Numbered from the stretch's first letter, positions 8,426-17,743 are shown. The stretch is 58,041 nt of DNA from an uncultured Pelagibacteraceae bacterium (GCA_902520335.1 CABYNS010000005.1:1-58041); one strand, 5' to 3'. The notes: generated by a model from the sequence alone, not told the origin. Program-made: numbers and translations.

Positions 8426-9220
8426 ATGTTAAGTAACAATCCATTTTCAATTTTATCAGAAACCATCTCACCGTTTGCTATGCAATCTTTTATAATTGCA
8501 ATGGTTTTGTTAATTGCAGCTGGAACTATTATTCAAATGATACATCATAAAAATTTGACTTATTTTTTTAATAACGCAAAAAAAGCAAAACTATCAGCGA
8601 CAAAAGAACTAGGTGTTGGAGAAAAAGTTTCCGTGATTGCTAAAACAACAGTTGTTGATATTGGTACTACCTCTGAATTAGGTTTTGGTAAAAGAAGATT
8701 AGCCCATGTTCTAGGAATGTATGGAACAATTTTATTTTGGGTGTCATCAGCTGTTTTAGTTTTTTGTTACACAGGTGCTGATAAACCAAGTTCTGAAACT
8801 TGGTCATTAATTTGGCATGCAGGGGCAATATTAACTTGCTTGGGCGGGTATTGGTTTTGGTTTTTTTTAAGAGTAGACGTATCAGCGGAAGCTCATCCTT
8901 GGTATAGAATCATTAAAGCTGATTTATTTGTTTTAGCTTTACTAGCATGCTCAACTTTTGGGTTAGCATGGTCTTACACTCAATTTAACGGACAAATGGG
9001 ATTATCATATTTGTTTTTAACTTTATTTGTTGCATCTAATTTAATTTTGTTTGGCGGTGTTTATTGGTCTAAATTTGCCCATATGTTCTACAAACCTGGA
9101 GCAGCAATACAAAAAAATCTAGCTGAAGCTGATGGTTCAAGAGACAATCTTCCTCCACCAGCAGATGCACCTGAGCAATTTGGCTTAGGTATAAAAAGAG
9201 AAGAGCCAAAACACTATTAA
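8426..9220 (+). CDS. aprM: AprM-like membrane protein, probable anchor/electron partner of APS reductase
   Basis: A 264-residue protein with about five hydrophobic segments (near 18-36, 92-112, 125-148, 165-183, 190-212) and several His and Trp residues near membrane boundaries, followed by a soluble tail. It stands directly upstream of aprB and aprA in the same operon. An integral membrane AprM accompanies AprBA in some sulfur oxidisers and is thought to pass electrons between the soluble enzyme and the quinone pool. Here the assignment rests on position and topology, not on a motif I can verify. Confidence 0.65.
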   Translation: MLSNNPFSILSETISPFAMQSFIIAMVLLIAAGTIIQMIHHKNLTYFFNNAKKAKLSATKELGVGEKVSVIAKTTVVDIGTTSELGFGKRRLAHVLGMYGTILFWVSSAVLVFCYTGADKPSSETWSLIWHAGAILTCLGGYWFWFFLRVDVSAEAHPWYRIIKADLFVLALLACSTFGLAWSYTQFNGQMGLSYLFLTLFVASNLILFGGVYWSKFAHMFYKPGAAIQKNLAEADGSRDNLPPPADAPEQFGLGIKREEPKHY

Positions 9221-9251
9221 TATGTTATTAGAAATGGAAGAAAAATAAATT

Positions 9252-9722
9252 ATGTCAACTTTTGTATATATGACAAGATGTGATGGTTGTGGACATTGTG
9301 TAGATATATGTCCTTCGGACATCATGCACATAGATGAAAATATTCGAAGAGCAAAAAACATTGAACCAAATTTTTGTTGGGAATGTTACTCATGTGTTAA
9401 AGCATGTCCTAATCATGCAATTGACGTAAGAGGGTATGCTGATTTTGCTCCTATGGGTCACAGTGTGAGAGTTAGAAGAGAAGAAGAAAAAGGAACCATC
9501 TCTTGGAAGATCAAATTTAGAAATGGAACAGAAAAAAATTTCGTATCCCCAATTACAACAAAACCTTGGGGTAAATTTATTCCTAAACTTGCTGAAGGTG
9601 ATACCCCTAATCAAGGAGAAATTAATTCACAAACACTATATAGTGAGCCAGAGGGTTTAAATACAAATAAAGAACTACCATCAGTCCCCAAAGAGTCTTT
9701 TAAAAAAGGTGTTTATTATTAA
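9252..9722 (+). CDS. aprB: Adenylylsulfate (APS) reductase beta subunit, ferredoxin-type
   Basis: A 156-residue protein with two 4Fe-4S binding sets: Cys10, 13, 16, 20 (CDGCGHCVDIC) and Cys42, 45, 48, 52 (CWECYSCVKAC). A C-terminal extension wraps the alpha subunit in known AprBA structures. It carries electrons between the FAD of AprA and the membrane partner. Length fits AprB, and the last base overlaps the aprA start. The pairing with an AprA-type flavoprotein is what separates it from generic ferredoxins. Confidence 0.9.
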   Translation: MSTFVYMTRCDGCGHCVDICPSDIMHIDENIRRAKNIEPNFCWECYSCVKACPNHAIDVRGYADFAPMGHSVRVRREEEKGTISWKIKFRNGTEKNFVSPITTKPWGKFIPKLAEGDTPNQGEINSQTLYSEPEGLNTNKELPSVPKESFKKGVYY

Positions 9723-11581
9723 TGGCTAAGCACAAAACACATTATGAGGAATGTGATGTATTAGTTATTGGTGGTGGAATGGCTGGCACTGGAGCAACAT
9801 TCGAGGCTAGACATTGGGGAAGAGATTTAAAAATTGTTTGTGTTGAAAAAGCAAATATTGATCGAAGTGGTGCAGTCGCACAAGGTTTATACGCAATTAA
9901 TTGTTACATGGGTATGCAATGGGATGAAAATCAACCTGAGGATCATGTAAGGTACGCTAGAAATGATTTAATGGGAATGGTTAGAGAAGATTTAGGTTAT
10001 GACATGGCTCGTCATGTAGATTCAACTGTTCACATGTTTGATGAGTGGGGTCTTCCAATGATGAAAAATGAAAAAACTGGAAGATACTTAAGGGAAGGTA
10101 AATGGCAAATCATGATACATGGTGAGAGCTATAAACCAATCGTTGCTGAGGCAGCAAAAAAATCTGCAGATAAAATTTATAATAGAATAATGGTTACTCA
10201 TTTATTAATGGATGAAGCTCAAGAAAATAGAATTGGTGGTGCTGTTGGATTTAATATGAGAACAGGAGATTTTCATGTATTTAGAGCTAAAGCAGTTATT
10301 GTTGCTGCAGGGGGTGCATCGCATATTTTTAAACCAAGAGCGGTTGGAGAAGGCATGGGAAGAACTTGGTATGCACCATGGAGTAACGGATCTGCATATG
10401 CACTACCTATTGCTGCAGGCGCAAAAATGACTCAAATGGAAAATAGAATTGTATTGTGTAGATTTAAAGATGGTTATGGACCTGTTGGAGCATATTTTTT
10501 ACATTTAAAAACATATACACAAAATGCTAATGGCGAAAATTATGAAAAAAAATGGTATGATCAAACTAAAGAATTAGTTGGAGAGTACATTGATCATCAT
10601 CCAACTCCTACATGTTTAAGGAACCATGCGTTTATACAAGAGGTTGCTGCAGGTAACGGACCGATTCACATGGTGACTAAAGAGGCTTTTCAAGATCCAC
10701 ATTTAGAAACAGTTGGATGGGAAAACTTTTTAGGGATGACAGTTGGACAAGCTGTTGTTTGGGCATCACAAAATATTGATCCAAAGTATACAAACCCTGA
10801 ATTAACAACATCGGAACCTTACGTTATGGGATCGCATGCAACATGTTCAGGAGCATGGGTTAGTGGACCTGAAGATTTGTCTCCACCTGAATATTTCTGG
10901 GGTTATAACAGAATGTTAACAATTGATGGACTTTTTGGTGCAGGAGATACAGTGGGCGGCAGTGCGCATAAATTTTCATCAGGTTCTTTTACAGAGGGTA
11001 GATTAGCAGCAAAAGCAGCAGTCAAATATATCGAAGATAAAAAAGCTGAAGGAATAAATGTTACAGATAAACAATGTGATAATTTTAAAAAAGCTGTCTA
11101 CAAACCTTTAGAAACATACACAGTTGCTCAAAACGAAATAACTGGAGGAACTGTTTCACCAAGTTATATTTCTCCAATACAAGGATTACAAAGACTTCAA
11201 AAGATTATGGATGAATACGTTGGGGGTATTACCTCAAACTATATGACTAACGGAAATTTACTTAAAAAAGCCTTAGAACTTTTAAATTGGCTACAAGAAG
11301 ATTTAGAGCACGTTGGTGCAGAAGATTATCATCAATTAATGAGGGCTTGGGAGCTGAAACATAGAGCTTTAACCTCACAATGTGTCACCGAACATACTCT
11401 ATTTAGAGAAGAAACTCGTTGGCCAGGTTATTATTATAGAGGAGATCATATGAAGTTAGATGATGAAAATTGGCATTGTTTAACAGTTTCAAGAAGAGAT
11501 CCTAAAACTGGTAAATTTTCATTGGAGAAAGTTCCAGTTTATCACATAGTTGATGAAAAAGAAAAAAAGAAAGCCTCATAA
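9722..11581 (+). CDS. aprA: Adenylylsulfate (APS) reductase alpha subunit, FAD
   Basis: A 619-residue flavoprotein of the fumarate-reductase/succinate-dehydrogenase superfamily. The FAD-binding strand is CDVLVIGGGMAGTGATFEAR (11-30), and GLFGAGDTVGGSAHKFSSGS near 400 is the C-terminal FAD block typical of AprA. The enzyme interconverts APS with sulfite plus AMP. Next to sulfite-releasing enzymes (xsc, suyAB), the oxidative direction is likely. No sulfate adenylyltransferase gene lies in the window, so the fate of APS is not resolved here. Confidence 0.92.
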   Translation: MAKHKTHYEECDVLVIGGGMAGTGATFEARHWGRDLKIVCVEKANIDRSGAVAQGLYAINCYMGMQWDENQPEDHVRYARNDLMGMVREDLGYDMARHVDSTVHMFDEWGLPMMKNEKTGRYLREGKWQIMIHGESYKPIVAEAAKKSADKIYNRIMVTHLLMDEAQENRIGGAVGFNMRTGDFHVFRAKAVIVAAGGASHIFKPRAVGEGMGRTWYAPWSNGSAYALPIAAGAKMTQMENRIVLCRFKDGYGPVGAYFLHLKTYTQNANGENYEKKWYDQTKELVGEYIDHHPTPTCLRNHAFIQEVAAGNGPIHMVTKEAFQDPHLETVGWENFLGMTVGQAVVWASQNIDPKYTNPELTTSEPYVMGSHATCSGAWVSGPEDLSPPEYFWGYNRMLTIDGLFGAGDTVGGSAHKFSSGSFTEGRLAAKAAVKYIEDKKAEGINVTDKQCDNFKKAVYKPLETYTVAQNEITGGTVSPSYISPIQGLQRLQKIMDEYVGGITSNYMTNGNLLKKALELLNWLQEDLEHVGAEDYHQLMRAWELKHRALTSQCVTEHTLFREETRWPGYYYRGDHMKLDDENWHCLTVSRRDPKTGKFSLEKVPVYHIVDEKEKKKAS

Positions 11582-11599
11582 TTTTTTTTAAGCAAATAT

Positions 11600-11950
11600 A
11601 TGGATCTTTTATCAAAGTCAGATGAAGAGATTTTTAAGATTGGCAAACCTTTTTGGGAAAATTTAGTCCGAGCTTCAAATATGAAGGATTATGGCGGTTT
11701 TACTAAAGATTTTTCTACTCAAATGTTGTTTGGAGCCAATGAAGTAGAGCTTGGTAAACAATGGGCAAACAATAAAATAATCACAAATTTAAATGAAACT
11801 TATGAACCCTTTGGGACTTTAAGACGAGGTGACTACATTACAGTATTAATCAAACAGACTAATAAAGAGATACCTGGGGAGTTTTTAGGTAGATTGGTCT
11901 TAGGGGTTGAGGATGGTGAGATCAAAATTTTTGGAGCTACAATTTATTAA
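11600..11950 (+). CDS. Unknown 116-aa soluble protein in the sulfite operon
   Basis: A 116-residue protein starting 18 bp after aprA on the same strand. I do not recognise a family with confidence. The pattern FWENLVRASNMKDYGGFTKDFS and a beta-rich second half (GDYITVLIKQ, GEFLGRLVLG, EIKIFGATIY) would suit a small NTF2/SnoaL-like alpha+beta barrel, but this is a guess from secondary-structure feel. It has no signal peptide and no cysteine. Its position between aprA and an exporter suggests a role in sulfite handling. Confidence 0.65.
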   Translation: MDLLSKSDEEIFKIGKPFWENLVRASNMKDYGGFTKDFSTQMLFGANEVELGKQWANNKIITNLNETYEPFGTLRRGDYITVLIKQTNKEIPGEFLGRLVLGVEDGEIKIFGATIY

Positions 11951-11994
11951 TTAAAGTTTGACAATTTTTTTACTAGGTGTATTCAGGGATTTAG

Positions 11995-12129
11995 ATGCAT
12001 CTTTCAAATTTAAAAATTCTAAATAACATAGCAAATAAAAAAACAACTTTTATTAAAACTGGAATTTTTTCAGCTATAGCTGCATGTTGGGGTGTTATCT
12101 TAGTTGGAACTTTTATTACTTTTAAATAA
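11995..12129 (+). CDS. 44-aa single-TM microprotein upstream of the sulfite exporter
   Basis: An ATG ORF beginning MHLSNLKILNNIANKKTTFI, followed by one hydrophobic helix (GIFSAIAACWGVILVGTFIT) and a two-residue tail. The N-terminal half is basic, so it should sit with the N-terminus inside. It lies 26 bp ahead of the TauE/SafE gene. A TTGACA (11959-11964) upstream could be a -35 box, but the -10 region is poor. No clear ribosome site is seen. It could be an accessory subunit of the exporter or of AprM. Confidence 0.5.
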   Translation: MHLSNLKILNNIANKKTTFIKTGIFSAIAACWGVILVGTFITFK

Positions 12130-12155
12130 GTAATATTTAAAGTTTTTATTATTAG

Positions 12156-13250
12156 ATGGACGTTTTTTTACCTATAGCCCAAGTTTTTATTAACCCAGTA
12201 GAAATACTTTTGATAAGTGCCATTGTTGGTGTTCTTTCAGGTTTGTTTGGAGTAGGGGGTGGATTTTTAATGACACCTTTTTTAATCTTTATGGGTGTTC
12301 CTCCAGCTTACGCAGTAGCTAATGAAGCAAATAATATTTTAGCAACTTCTGTATCTGGATCTACCACTCATTGGCTAAAAAATACTTTAGATTATAAAAT
12401 GGGATTAATGATTGTCGTTGGTGGAACAATAGGAACTATAATTGGTATTTTTACTTTCACTTATTTTAAAGATATTGGAAAAATAGATACAGTTATTTCT
12501 TTGGCTTATATGTACATTCTCGCAATTATTGGGACTTTGATGCTGGTAGAAAGCTTGGGTGAGATTGATAAAGCTAAAAAAAATATTGTTGAGAGGAAAA
12601 AATTGCATGTTCATTATTGGATTCATGGTCTTCCTTTTAGAATGAGATTTCCAAAATCTAAATTATATGAAAGTATATTTACACCTATCATAATTGGATT
12701 AGTTGTTGGTTTTATTGCAGCTATAATGGGGATTGGTGGTGCATTTATTCTAGTACCCGCAATGATTTATATAATTAAGATGCCAACAAGGTTAGTGCCT
12801 GGAACTTCGTTATTTGTAACAATTTTTGTTAGTGTGATAGTTACTTTTCTTCATTCAATTAACTATGGTTCAATAGATCTAATGTTGGTTTTAATGCTAG
12901 TTGTAGGATCAATAGTAGGAGTTCAAGTGGGCCAGAAACTTGGAGAACAGATTGACAGTTCGGGATTAAAGGCCTTATTAGCAATTTTATTATTAATTGT
13001 TGGGATAGTAATAGCTTATGATACTTTTTTTGCTGAAGAGATACAACGTGAAGTATCATCTATGGAATTGACAGAATTAAATTTTTTTTCAAAATTTATT
13101 AGAGAGTTTTCCGAAGATATGCCATTCTTTTACGGATTATTTTCAATTTTGTTTGCTGTTATCTTAGGAATTTCTGCTGCATTTATAAGAAGATTAATTT
13201 CAAAGTTTAGAAAAAAGTATTTTATTAAACCAGTAAAACAAACTAAATAA
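12156..13250 (+). CDS. TauE/SafE (TSUP) family sulfite/sulfonate exporter
   Basis: A 364-residue membrane protein with two half-repeats carrying the family glycine motifs: GVLSGLFGVGGGFLMTPFL (residues about 26-44) and GFIAAIMGIGGAFILVPAMI in the second half. TSUP proteins are thought to export sulfite, sulfolactate or related anions, as TauE does beside taurine genes. A last hydrophobic segment near the C-terminus is an extension beyond the core. With aprBA upstream and suyAB/xsc nearby, excretion of toxic sulfite is the likely role. It converges with the next gene, overlapping by 8 bp. Confidence 0.85.
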   Translation: MDVFLPIAQVFINPVEILLISAIVGVLSGLFGVGGGFLMTPFLIFMGVPPAYAVANEANNILATSVSGSTTHWLKNTLDYKMGLMIVVGGTIGTIIGIFTFTYFKDIGKIDTVISLAYMYILAIIGTLMLVESLGEIDKAKKNIVERKKLHVHYWIHGLPFRMRFPKSKLYESIFTPIIIGLVVGFIAAIMGIGGAFILVPAMIYIIKMPTRLVPGTSLFVTIFVSVIVTFLHSINYGSIDLMLVLMLVVGSIVGVQVGQKLGEQIDSSGLKALLAILLLIVGIVIAYDTFFAEEIQREVSSMELTELNFFSKFIREFSEDMPFFYGLFSILFAVILGISAAFIRRLISKFRKKYFIKPVKQTK

Positions 13251-14310
13251 ATAATTTAAGATAGATTTCAATCGTGAGAATACTTACCATTCCTACAGTT
13301 AACATTGCTATAAATCCAACAACAAAAGGCTTATAACCCATATTTTTGATATCTTTTAAATTTGTTGATAAACCTATCGCTGCCATAGCCATAGTTAAAA
13401 AAATTTTAGAACTATCTTTAATTAAACCTATAATTTCAATCCAATTATTATTAGTTGAGAAAAATTCATCACCCGTATTTCTTAAGATTATCATTCCAAC
13501 AAAACCTAGAACAAAATAAGGAAATATATCTAAAATAGAGTAACTACTTTCTTTAATTTTACCTCTATTATAAAGAAAAGCGAAAAGAGGGATCATAACT
13601 ATCAAAAAAGTGTTTCTTAAAAGTTTTGTAACAGTTGCAACATTTAATGTTTCAGGGCTATTGAATTGTTGATCATATATTAATCCAGCTGCTGCAACCT
13701 GTGAAGTTTCATGAATAGCAGTACCTAAAAAAAGACCAGCAAATAATGAGTTTCCCTCAAAATAAAAATTTGCAAAATAGGGGTATAATAACATCGACAA
13801 TATTCCGAATAGAGTAATATTAGCAATCGCATAAGAAATTTCACTTTTGTTAGCTCTTAATACTGGTGCAGCTGCCATAATGGCTGTAGTGCCACAAACA
13901 GTGCTCCCAATTGAAATTAAGTAAGCCATCCTAGTTGGTATTTGAAGTTTTTTAATTATTAGCTTTATTACGATTAAAACGCTTACTATACAAATTAGTA
14001 TTAATGGAATTGCTATTTTTCCAAATTCTAAAAACTCGAAAGGTTTTAATTGTATACCTAAACAAATTATTCCAAGTTTTAAAATATAATCTTTACTAAA
14101 ATTTAATCCCTTTTGAAAACTTTCACGAATTTTAAATAAATTTCCAAAGAAAATACCTAGTAGAATAGCTATCATAGCTGTTGAGATTGGACTTTTGCTA
14201 TATCCCAAAAGCTCAATGCCAATAATATTATTAAAACCTTGAGAAAGAGAATAAAGAATAAATGCAAGAATTATACCTGGTATAAACACCAAATAATTTT
14301 TTAGAACCAT
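13243..14310 (-). CDS. YeiH/UPF0324 family putative sulfate/sulfite exporter
   Basis: A 355-residue protein with about ten hydrophobic segments and the family-like block IGSTVCGTTAIMAAAPVL (about 130-147) and ETSQVAAAGLIYD. YeiH-type proteins are often encoded beside sulfonate degradation genes and are proposed to export sulfate or sulfite; direct proof is thin. It lies 14 bp downstream of suyB on the same strand, so it belongs to the suyAB transcript. Thus the two halves of the sulfur island each have their own putative anion exporter. Confidence 0.8.
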   Translation of the reverse strand: MVLKNYLVFIPGIILAFILYSLSQGFNNIIGIELLGYSKSPISTAMIAILLGIFFGNLFKIRESFQKGLNFSKDYILKLGIICLGIQLKPFEFLEFGKIAIPLILICIVSVLIVIKLIIKKLQIPTRMAYLISIGSTVCGTTAIMAAAPVLRANKSEISYAIANITLFGILSMLLYPYFANFYFEGNSLFAGLFLGTAIHETSQVAAAGLIYDQQFNSPETLNVATVTKLLRNTFLIVMIPLFAFLYNRGKIKESSYSILDIFPYFVLGFVGMIILRNTGDEFFSTNNNWIEIIGLIKDSSKIFLTMAMAAIGLSTNLKDIKNMGYKPFVVGFIAMLTVGMVSILTIEIYLKLFI

Positions 14311-14324
14311 CTTTTATTAAGTGA

Positions 14325-15494
14325 TTATGCGCTTCTATAAAGTTTGGTCATAACAAATTCCTTATGACCTAAAGCTTCTGCGCAGGTTAGTCTTCCATTA
14401 GCAACTCTTAGAGTTGTCTCAATAAGTTTATCTCCCGCCTCTGATAAATTCATTTCTCTTGAAAGAATTTTCGATACATCACAATCAATATGCTCGCCCA
14501 TGCTTTTAACAGTTAATGGATTAGCAGTTAATTTAACAACTGGCTCTATTGGATTTCCGACAATATTACCTTGACCAGTTGGGAATAGATGAATATTAAA
14601 CCCTGCTGCTGCTTGTAGTGTTACACATTCTGCTGCAGCCGAAGAAGTATCCATAAAGTACAATCCTTTACCTTTCTTTGGTTCCTCCGCTGGCTCTAAA
14701 ACATCTATAAATTTACAATCACCGATTTTTTGAAAATTTCCAAATGCTTTTTCTTCAATGGTTGTCAAACCTCCAGCAATATTTCCAGCAGTTGGTTGAC
14801 TCTCTGAAAGATCATCTGTTGCTTCTTTTAAGATAAAATCATTATATGCGCTCCAAGTTTTCATAAATTTATCTGAAGCTTCTTTTGTTGCACCTCTGGT
14901 TGCACAAACTTTTTCAGCTCCAGTTAGCTCTGAAGTTTCACCAAAACACAAATGAACACCAAGTGGCTCAAGTTTATCCATTAAATTTCCAACTGTTGGA
15001 TTTGATGCAAGACCTGAAGTAGTATCTGACTCTCCACATTTCACAGAAATCCATAAATCACTTATTGGACATTCTTCTCTTTGTTTTTCTGATGCCCACA
15101 TTACAAATTCTTGTGCCTTTTTAGATGCTTTCATAACAGTTCCAATGTCACCTGTTCGTTCAATATGAAAACCTTCCACTGGCTTTCCAGTTTTTGCTAT
15201 TCCATCAACAATTCTTTTTGTCCATTTTGGCTCAATACCAATTACAATCACAGCAGCAACATTTGGATTGCTTCCTGTACCTATCATTGTTCTAAAGTGT
15301 AATTCTAAATCTGCTCCAAACTGTAATCGTCCATATGAATGAGGTAATGCGATAGTTCCTTTTATATTGTTAGCGACTGCCTCTGCGCAAGCATTTGAAA
15401 TATCGTCCACTGGTAAAATAATTACGTGATTTCTAGTTCCAGCCCTTCCATTTTCTCTTTTGTAACCTAAAAAACTTTTTGGAATTTCCATCAA
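14325..15494 (-). CDS. suyB: (2R)-sulfolactate sulfo-lyase subunit beta (SuyB), UxaA family
   Basis: A 389-residue protein of the altronate/galactarate dehydratase C-terminal family ([20 protein letters not shown] at the N-terminus, [19 protein letters not shown] near 175, [12 protein letters not shown] near 315). SuyAB cleaves 3-sulfolactate to pyruvate and sulfite. The same fold serves altronate dehydratase. The small partner SuyA, one base away, together with xsc, aprBA and the sulfite exporters, points to the sulfo-lyase. A sugar-acid dehydratase is the alternative. Confidence 0.82.
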   Translation of the reverse strand: MMEIPKSFLGYKRENGRAGTRNHVIILPVDDISNACAEAVANNIKGTIALPHSYGRLQFGADLELHFRTMIGTGSNPNVAAVIVIGIEPKWTKRIVDGIAKTGKPVEGFHIERTGDIGTVMKASKKAQEFVMWASEKQREECPISDLWISVKCGESDTTSGLASNPTVGNLMDKLEPLGVHLCFGETSELTGAEKVCATRGATKEASDKFMKTWSAYNDFILKEATDDLSESQPTAGNIAGGLTTIEEKAFGNFQKIGDCKFIDVLEPAEEPKKGKGLYFMDTSSAAAECVTLQAAAGFNIHLFPTGQGNIVGNPIEPVVKLTANPLTVKSMGEHIDCDVSKILSREMNLSEAGDKLIETTLRVANGRLTCAEALGHKEFVMTKLYRSA

Positions 15495-15495
15495 T

Positions 15496-15780
15496 TTACC
15501 ACTTTTTTGTTTTTACATTATGAACATGTACATGTTCACCTTTTTTTATGGATTTAACAACTTTGCCTATGTCGTGACCATATTTTAAAATTGTGTCTCC
15601 CTCTTTTAAGTCCGTCATAGCAATTTTATGACCCAATGGTATTTCATCCATTGATTGAATATCTGTTGAGCTATCATCCTCCATAATCCAGCATTTACAG
15701 TCTTGTTTTGGTGTAATTTTTTCGATTACCACAACCCCTACATTATCCTTTTTATCATGAATTATGATGTCAGTAGCCAT
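15496..15780 (-). CDS. suyA: (2R)-sulfolactate sulfo-lyase subunit alpha (SuyA), SAF domain
   Basis: A 94-residue SAF-domain protein corresponding to the N-terminal part of altronate dehydratase, here a separate subunit. Recognisable features are [22 protein letters not shown] (about 47-68) and [11 protein letters not shown] near the C-terminus. It pairs with SuyB, whose start follows one base later. An insertion with Cys26 and Cys28 ([10 protein letters not shown]), followed by an acidic stretch, is noticeable. It is transcribed divergently from xsc across a 116 bp gap. Confidence 0.85.
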   Translation of the reverse strand: MATDIIIHDKKDNVGVVVIEKITPKQDCKCWIMEDDSSTDIQSMDEIPLGHKIAMTDLKEGDTILKYGHDIGKVVKSIKKGEHVHVHNVKTKKW

Positions 15781-15783
15781 TTT

Positions 15784-15836
15784 ATCGTGTCGATTTGTTT
15801 GTTTGAATTTTTAAAAATCTTATATATTAATCGCGA
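15784..15836. promoter_or_regulatory. suyA/xsc divergent control region with two small palindromes
   Basis: ATCG-TGT-CGAT (15784-15794) lies just upstream of the suyA start, and TCGCGA (15831-15836) lies mid-gap. Both are GC-rich islands in an otherwise nearly pure A/T intergenic region that must drive suyAB leftward and xsc rightward. They could be operator half-sites for a sulfonate regulator. I cannot place the promoters exactly. Confidence 0.35.
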
Positions 15837-15896
15837 CAATTAAGAAATAGTTTTATAAAAAATTATTACATTTGCTAGATTAGAAAGGTTCTATTA

Positions 15897-17681
15897 ATGA
15901 CGAAAATGACAACAGAAGAAGCTTTTGTAAAAGTTTTACAAATGCACGGCATAGAACATGCTTTTGGAATAATAGGTTCAGCATTCATGCCTATCTCTGA
16001 TATTTTTCCTGATGCAGGTATTACTTTTTGGGACGTTGCTCATGAGACAAATGGTGGACTAATTGCTGATGGTTATACAAGATCTACAGGAAAAATGTCT
16101 ATGGTCATTGCACAAAACGGACCAGGCATAACTGGATTAGTAACCCCAATTAAAACTGCTTACTGGAACCATACACCATTATTATTAGTAACACCTCAGG
16201 CAGCAAATAAAACTATGGGCCAAGGAGGTTTTCAAGAAGTAGAGCAAATGAACTTATTTAAAGATATGGTTTGTTACCAAGAAGAAGTCAGAGACCCATC
16301 AAGAATGGCCGAAGTTTTAAATAGAGTAATTGAAAAAGCAATAAGAGGTTCAGCGCCGGCACAAATTAATGTTCCAAGAGATTATTGGACGCAAGTTATA
16401 GATATTGAATTACCACCAATAGTAAGATTAGAAAGACAAGGTGGAGGAGCAGAGGCTATAGATAAAGCTGCAAAACTTTTATCAAATGCGAAATTTCCAG
16501 TTATTTTATCTGGTGCAGGAGTTGTAATCGGTGGTGCAATTGAAGAGACAAAAAAACTTGCAGAAAAATTAGACTCTCCAGTTTGTTCTGGCTATCAGCA
16601 CAATGATAGTTTTCCAGGAAGTCATCCTTTGGCTGTAGGACCTTTAGGATATAATGGGTCAAAAGCTGCAATGGAATTAATTTCAAAAGCAGATGTTGTT
16701 TTGGCTTTAGGAACAAGACTAAATCCATTTTCAACACTTCCAGGGTATGGCATAGATTATTGGCCCAAGAAAGCAAGCATCATCCAAGTTGATATCAATC
16801 CTGATAGAATTGGTTTAACTAAAAAAGTAACTGTTGGAATTAGCGGAGATGCAAAATTAGTTGCACAACAAATATTTGATAAGTTATCATCTAAAGCAGG
16901 TGATACAGATAGACAAAAAAGAAAAGATTTAATTCATCAAACAAAATCTGCATGGTTACAAAAATTATCTAGTCTAGATCATGAAGATGATGATGAAGGA
17001 ACAGTTTGGAACAAAGAAGCAAGAGAGAGAGATAAAGATAGAATGTCACCAAGACAAGCTTGGAGAGCAATACAAGCAGGAATGCCAGAGGATGTAATTA
17101 TCTCAAGTGATATTGGAAATAATTGTGCAATAGGAAATGCTTATCCAACTTTTGAAAAACCAAGAAAATATTTAGCACCAGGTTTGTTTGGCCCATGTGG
17201 TTATGGTTTTCCATCAATACTCGGAGCAAAGATTGGATGTCCAGATACACCTGTAATTGGTTTTGCAGGAGACGGCGCATTTGGAATTAGCATGAATGAG
17301 ATGAGTTCTTGTGCTCGTGAAGAGTGGCCAGCAATTACAATGGTTATTTTTAGAAATTATCAATGGGGTGCAGAAAAAAGAAATACAACTCTTTGGTTTG
17401 ATAATAATTTCGTTGGAACTGAATTAGATCCTGAGTTAAGTTATGCGAAGGTAGCTGATGCTTGTGGTTTAAAAGGAGTAACAGTTAAATCAATGGAGGA
17501 AACAACTGCCGCAATCAAGCAATCTTGTGAAGATCAAAAAAAAGGTATCACTACATTTATAGAAGTAATTCTAAATCAAGAGCTTGGTGAACCATTTAGA
17601 AGAGATGCAATGAAAAAACCAGTAAGAGTTGCTGGTATTAAAAAAGAGGATATGAAAAAGCAACCTTCTTTGACTTCTTAG
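15897..17681 (+). CDS. xsc: Sulfoacetaldehyde acetyltransferase (Xsc), ThDP-dependent
   Basis: A 594-residue thiamine-diphosphate enzyme that converts sulfoacetaldehyde and phosphate to acetyl phosphate and sulfite, the common step in taurine and isethionate breakdown. The catalytic glutamate is Glu50 in DVAHETNGG. The ThDP/Mg motif is the GDG near 457-459 with the downstream NYQWG. The N-terminal GIIGSAFMPISDIFP and the insertion around the ThDP site are characteristic of Xsc rather than acetolactate synthase. Length matches the family. The phosphotransacetylase that would consume acetyl phosphate is not in this window. Confidence 0.93.
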   Translation: MTKMTTEEAFVKVLQMHGIEHAFGIIGSAFMPISDIFPDAGITFWDVAHETNGGLIADGYTRSTGKMSMVIAQNGPGITGLVTPIKTAYWNHTPLLLVTPQAANKTMGQGGFQEVEQMNLFKDMVCYQEEVRDPSRMAEVLNRVIEKAIRGSAPAQINVPRDYWTQVIDIELPPIVRLERQGGGAEAIDKAAKLLSNAKFPVILSGAGVVIGGAIEETKKLAEKLDSPVCSGYQHNDSFPGSHPLAVGPLGYNGSKAAMELISKADVVLALGTRLNPFSTLPGYGIDYWPKKASIIQVDINPDRIGLTKKVTVGISGDAKLVAQQIFDKLSSKAGDTDRQKRKDLIHQTKSAWLQKLSSLDHEDDDEGTVWNKEARERDKDRMSPRQAWRAIQAGMPEDVIISSDIGNNCAIGNAYPTFEKPRKYLAPGLFGPCGYGFPSILGAKIGCPDTPVIGFAGDGAFGISMNEMSSCAREEWPAITMVIFRNYQWGAEKRNTTLWFDNNFVGTELDPELSYAKVADACGLKGVTVKSMEETTAAIKQSCEDQKKGITTFIEVILNQELGEPFRRDAMKKPVRVAGIKKEDMKKQPSLTS

Positions 17682-17737
17682 AATCGAATTTAAAGCAGCA
17701 GTTCTTTTTTTTATTAAAATTTAATTACAAGCGTCAT

Positions 17738-17743
17738 TATAAT
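17738..17743 (+). promoter_or_regulatory. Candidate -10 box for sodB
   Basis: A perfect TATAAT 28 bp upstream of the sodB start, in the 89 bp xsc-sodB gap. The -35 region is A/T-only with no good match, so this is a weak promoter call. A T-run (17705-17712) after xsc has no strong stem before it. Confidence 0.35.

Noticed and set aside
16501..16776. 91-residue reverse ORF inside xsc
   Set aside because: An antisense shadow, rich in Leu/His/Gln, inside a well-conserved enzyme gene, with no ribosome site.
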